A stretch of 7,790 nt of DNA from JAXGPP01 sp964436865 (GTDB taxonomy: Bacteria; Planctomycetota; Planctomycetia; Pirellulales; Thermoguttaceae), in NCBI GenBank assembly GCA_964436865.1, contig CAYTFK010000327.1:1-7790 (forward strand), given 5' to 3'. Position 1 is the first letter of the stretch. Each line of letters opens with the position of its first letter. A model generated the notes under the pieces. That model made no database searches. It saw nothing but the letters and a program-made list of their open reading frames with translations, and was not told the DNA's origin. Both the position numbers and the translations under genes were made by a program. Positions 5,556 to 7,790 of the stretch are shown here, in pieces.

Positions 5556-6773
5556 ATGCAGCTTCGTACACTTGCGTGTGGGATCCTCGCGGTGGGCCTT
5601 CTCAGCCCAGCGTTCGTCGCGGCGGCCGAGCAGAAGGCATTGCCGAGGGTCGTCGATTTCGGCGACAAGTTCTGTATTCCCTGCAAGTTGATGGCTCCCG
5701 CGTTAGCGGAGTTGAAGGCCGAGCAGGCGGGAAAGCTCGACGTTCAGTTCATCAGCGTGGGCGACAAGGAGAATTTGCCGCTGGCGGAGAAGTACAAGAT
5801 CAAGCTGATCCCGACGCAGATCTTCTTCGATGCGGACGGCAAGGAAGTGTGGCGCCACGAGGGATATATCTCCAAGCATGGCATCCTGCTCAAGTGGAAG
5901 GAACTTGGCGCAGAGCTGAATCCGTTTGGGCCCACTTTCAAGCGTCTGGAAGCGGCAGCAAAGGACAACCGGCCGAAGGACGCAATCTGCTTCATGTGCG
6001 ACGGTGACGTCGACGCCAAGAGCAAGGTCACAGTGCCCACGGAAAAGGGGAACGTGAATTTGTGCTCCGCGCACCATTTCTTCGTCATGCTCTCGTGCCT
6101 CCAGAAGGATGCGGAGGCAACCGAGAAGGCGGCGACGATCGCCAACGCCGGCACGGGAGAGATGATTCCTGCCATGACAGCGCACTACCTTTGCGGTCTG
6201 GATGAGAAGACGGGGCGGCCCACGGTGAAGGCTTTTGCGGCGCGCGGCGAAGCGGAGAAGGCGCGCACAGCCGAAGGCGGCAGCATCATCGGCTACGATG
6301 TCCTCAAGCAAAAGGACCTGGCCGCCCGTTGCGGCTTTTGCGACCGCTCGATGTATCCCGAGGACGGTGCGCTGGTCAAGATCGAGGGAGTGCATAGCTG
6401 GGGCTGTTGTGCGCATTGCTCGATGGGTTGCGCGGCGCGCACGGGCAAGGACATCGAGGTCCACCAGCCCGACGGCCTCACCGGCGAGCCGGTGATCGTC
6501 AAGACGATGGGCGGCTACATCGCCTCCATCGAACCGAAGACGGCGGTGGCCTGGTTCGGCAAACGCAGGAATGCCGAGGGCCAGTTTGTATCGGCCGGCT
6601 GCTTCCATCAGGGATTCTTCGTGAACGAGGAGAATCTCAGGAAATGGGTCCAGCAGCGTCCCCTTGAGACGGGCGAGGCGATTACGATCGAGCAGTCCCT
6701 CCGCGACAAGATGGTGCTGTCGCCGGCGCAGATCCAGAAGGCTTGCAAGGTGGGCGAATGCAGCCCGAAATGA
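5556..6773 (+). CDS. Exported thioredoxin fused to two Cys/His modules resembling NosL/MerB
   Basis: This is a 405-residue protein with a signal peptide (hydrophobic residues 6-24, likely cleavage after AAA). Residues 28-122 are a thioredoxin domain: active site C40-I-P-C43, cis-Pro P86 in IPTQIFF. It closely parallels the lipoprotein at 1084-1587. A second module (about 143-255) opens with C145-F-M-C148-D and has C170-SAHHFF, then AHYLCGLDEKTGRP and GGSIIGYDVL, text reminiscent of the copper-binding NosL family. A third (about 257-375) opens with C259-G-F-C262-D, then WGCCAHCSMGC (C284, C285, C288, C292), TGKDIEV, and C349-F-H-Q-G-F-F. NosL and organomercurial lyase MerB share a fold, and CFHQGFF resembles the MerB segment around its catalytic Cys159. 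No clear counterpart of the MerB Cys96/Asp99 pair is visible, so lyase activity is not established. GAGGAG at 5542-5547 sets the start. The last gene of the cluster overlaps its end by 16 nt. Confidence 0.75.
   Translation: MQLRTLACGILAVGLLSPAFVAAAEQKALPRVVDFGDKFCIPCKLMAPALAELKAEQAGKLDVQFISVGDKENLPLAEKYKIKLIPTQIFFDADGKEVWRHEGYISKHGILLKWKELGAELNPFGPTFKRLEAAAKDNRPKDAICFMCDGDVDAKSKVTVPTEKGNVNLCSAHHFFVMLSCLQKDAEATEKAATIANAGTGEMIPAMTAHYLCGLDEKTGRPTVKAFAARGEAEKARTAEGGSIIGYDVLKQKDLAARCGFCDRSMYPEDGALVKIEGVHSWGCCAHCSMGCAARTGKDIEVHQPDGLTGEPVIVKTMGGYIASIEPKTAVAWFGKRRNAEGQFVSAGCFHQGFFVNEENLRKWVQQRPLETGEAITIEQSLRDKMVLSPAQIQKACKVGECSPK
6747..6750 (+). promoter_or_regulatory. Ribosome binding site deciding the start of ArsF copy 3
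   Basis: AAGG lies seven bases before the ATG at 6758, inside the end of the fusion gene. It favours 6758 over an in-frame TTG at 6743 and over ATGs at 6770 and 6776, although the ATGA stop-start overlap at 6770-6773 keeps the second of these possible. Confidence 0.5.
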
Positions 6774-7267
6774 CTATGGAAAGAGTCAGGAGAATCGCTC
6801 GCAGGGCATTGCTCGCATTTTTGCTGATTTCGATTGGTTTTGCACTTGGCAAGGGAATGGCTGTGCGGCGGCTGCTTTCGACCGCCGAACCGGTCGCCCG
6901 GGCTCCGACACCCGAACCGGAATCGCCGGCGCCCGCGGCAGCTAGCGACAAGGTTATCGTCTACTATTTGCACACAACCTTCCGCTGCGTCACCTGCAAT
7001 GAGATCGAACGGCTTACGAAGGCACTTGTGGAGACCGAGTTTGCCGACGATCTGGCCGCGGGCAGGATCGAATGGCGGGAGGGGAACTTCCAGCAGGACG
7101 AATCCCTGGCCAAGCGCTACGAGGTCGTGTCGAGCTGCGTTGTCGTGGTAAACATCCAGGGCGGCCAGGAGAAGGAGTTTCAGCGCCTGGACGACGTGTG
7201 GACACGTTACCAGGACCCGGCGGACTTCAACGAATATGTCGGAGCGGCAATCCGGAAGTACCTGTGA
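6758..7267 (+). CDS. ArsF-family thioredoxin-like protein, copy 3 (diverged)
   Basis: From 6758 the product has 169 residues. A basic N-terminus (RVRRIARR) leads into a hydrophobic signal anchor (about residues 18-33), then a Pro/Ala-rich linker (TPEPESPAPAAAS) and the thioredoxin-like domain. The core is VIVYYLHTTFRCVTCNEIE with CxxC at C77/C80, followed by EFADDLAAGRIEW, very close to copy 1 (GFADELQAGTIQW). It differs from both other copies at the cis-proline site: here the text is VSSCVVVV, with S126 in place of Pro and an extra cysteine, C127. The C-terminus ends right after the domain, as in most family members. It overlaps the fusion gene by 16 nt, which implies translational coupling, and was followed by an arsG gene that is now broken. 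The role is presumably the same extracytoplasmic thiol chemistry, possibly with altered redox behaviour. Confidence 0.77.
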   Translation: MQPEMTMERVRRIARRALLAFLLISIGFALGKGMAVRRLLSTAEPVARAPTPEPESPAPAAASDKVIVYYLHTTFRCVTCNEIERLTKALVETEFADDLAAGRIEWREGNFQQDESLAKRYEVVSSCVVVVNIQGGQEKEFQRLDDVWTRYQDPADFNEYVGAAIRKYL

Positions 7268-7280
7268 GAAGCGTGAACGG

Positions 7281-7446
7281 ATGACTTGTCTCGCCAGTGG
7301 CTGGCTAGCCAACGGTTAGGCTTTGTGGCCCGGCCTGCGCACGGCTATCAGTCTCTGCCGATTCCCCGCCGTCTCCTACAGCGGCCGCAAGGCGGGAAGC
7401 CCGCGGCAGGTTTTTCTCTCCGGGTTGCTCTACACGCTCGGGCGGA
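7281..7446 (+). pseudogene. Decayed 5' fragment of a second arsG-like gene
   Basis: Beginning at an ATG 13 nt after the ArsF copy 3 stop, the sequence reads MTCLASGWLANG, then an in-frame TAG at 7317-7319. In the same frame it continues with ALWPGLRTAIS and then AVSYSGRKAGSPRQVFLSGLLYTLGRR. This matches residues 1 to about 56 of the intact ArsG-like protein (ALWLGILTSIS, AISYIGRKVGSSRQIFLSGLLYTVGRT). The nucleotide match is equally plain from about 7355 to 7446. The SPCP motif has become SLCRFP, with about three codons lost after it. Homology stops at about 7446, so some 190 residues including the second Cys-Pro motif are missing. The stop, the damaged motif and the truncation together rule out a working permease. 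The arrangement shows that ArsF copy 3 once had its own ArsG partner. Confidence 0.88.
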
Positions 7447-7525
7447 GAGGCGACGGTTGGCGCCAATCTGAAGAGGGCATACCCCCCGTTGATGCGCAAC
7501 AGTAGACGCATTCTTGCCGTTCGTG

Positions 7526-7569
7526 CGTCGCGAGAGGCGGCGGCAAGTGCAACGGGCACAAGGGTTTTC
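7526..7569 (+). repeat. Imperfect direct repeat, copy 1
   Basis: This copy shares with copy 2 (7715-7757) the order CGTCGC, then the 16-base block GCGGCGGCAAGTGCAA (7537-7552), then AGGGTTTTC (7561-7569), with an unrelated 7-8 base spacer between the last two. Weaker similarity seems to extend on both sides, from about 7456 to about 7590, so the original unit may be about 150 bases. Confidence 0.7.
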
Positions 7570-7714
7570 GCACTTGGCGCGCGAGCGCAACTTCGTACGT
7601 ACTGTGAGGTACGTGTTGCAGTTGGCGTCGAGCGCTATCTACCCGGGGGGGGCCGCGCGGATGGCACCTTGTTGCATCGAAGCGAAACGCCCTTGAAGGT
7701 GTTTCGGTTGGATA

Positions 7715-7757
7715 CGTCGCGGGGCGCGGCGGCAAGTGCAAGGCAGATAGGGTTTTC
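7715..7757 (+). repeat. Imperfect direct repeat, copy 2
   Basis: This is the second copy of the repeat that begins at 7526, offset by 189 bases. The 16-base block lies at 7726-7741 and AGGGTTTTC at 7749-7757. It is followed by GGCTCGACGCAA, similar to GCGCGAGCGCAA after copy 1. Further copies may lie beyond the window end. Confidence 0.7.
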
Positions 7758-7790
7758 TGGCCTGGCGGCTCGACGCAAGTAAAACCACTC

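Larger units (their letters stand above)
7447..7790. other. Gene-free stretch downstream of the operon
   Basis: No convincing gene is visible here on either strand. Open frames exist because of the high GC content, but none has family resemblance. The stretch holds a diverged direct repeat (listed separately) and a short perfect inverted repeat, ACGTAC/GTACGT, at 7597-7614 with a six-base loop. Another seven-base inverted pair, CAAGTGC at 7544-7550 and GCACTTG at 7570-7576, flanks part of repeat copy 1. None of these has the T-run of an intrinsic terminator. Confidence 0.6.

Noticed and set aside
5556..6773. Plain annotation as organomercurial lyase (merB).
   Set aside because: The CFHQGFF segment recalls MerB, but the protein is a multi-module thioredoxin fusion and the Cys96/Asp99 pair is not evident, so enzyme activity should not be assumed.
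7302..7311. Perfect palindrome TGGCTAGCCA as an operator or recombination site.
   Set aside because: A single 10-base palindrome is expected by chance at this scale and lies inside the decayed arsG reading frame.
7597..7614. Inverted repeat ACGTAC/GTACGT as a transcription terminator.
   Set aside because: The stem is only six base pairs and no T-run follows.
7489..7782. A 97-codon + strand frame in the terminal region with an apparent internal repeat.
   Set aside because: The repetition comes from the DNA direct repeat, spacers change length by one base so the frame is not preserved as a unit, and there is no ribosome site or family resemblance.

Overview
The window is a GC-rich bacterial segment in which every supportable gene lies on the + strand. 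Gaps are short (longest 53 nt before the last, decayed gene), so it reads as one long operon. The best lineage clue is the DUF1573 protein at 2917-3942. Its two-module SCGC/DCGC layout and wording are typical of Planctomycetota as I know them, so an anaerobic planctomycete or close PVC-superphylum relative is likely. This is inference, since no marker gene is present.

Layout: (a) 1-54, the tail of an upstream gene; (b) 80-469, a DGC-type putative zinc-binding protein; (c) 488-1078, a first ArsF-like thiol protein; (d) 1084-1587, a thioredoxin-fold lipoprotein; (e) 1647-2117, a second ArsF-like protein; (f) 2155-2895, an ArsG/CcdA-type membrane protein; (g) 2917-3942, a DUF1573 protein; (h) 3971-5116 hgcA and 5155-5502 hgcB, the mercury-methylation pair; (i) 5556-6773, a secreted thioredoxin fused to two Cys/His modules resembling NosL/MerB; (j) 6758-7267, a third ArsF-like protein; (k) 7281-7446, a decayed second arsG; (l) 7447-7790, no gene, holding a diverged direct repeat.

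The central result is hgcAB. HgcA carries the diagnostic cap-helix motif NVWCAAGK and five C-terminal membrane segments. HgcB carries two 4Fe-4S motifs and the conserved Cys73. Together they methylate Hg(II) using a corrinoid methyl group and ferredoxin electrons. Around them sits a set of extracytoplasmic thiol proteins (thioredoxins, ArsF-like) and a two-cysteine membrane protein (ArsG-like), families otherwise linked to aromatic arsenical reduction and efflux or to thiol-electron transfer across the membrane. A coherent but unproven reading is a mercury/arsenic handling island: HgcAB makes methylmercury inside the cell, the ArsG-like protein moves either reducing equivalents or an organometal(loid) across the membrane, and the thioredoxin/ArsF/Cys-rich proteins act outside.

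The flanks look like two copies of one block: thioredoxin - ArsF - ArsG (1084-2895) and thioredoxin fusion - ArsF - arsG pseudogene (5556-7446), with DUF1573-hgcA-hgcB between them. This suggests duplication followed by decay, or insertion of the mercury genes into an existing thiol/arsenic cluster.
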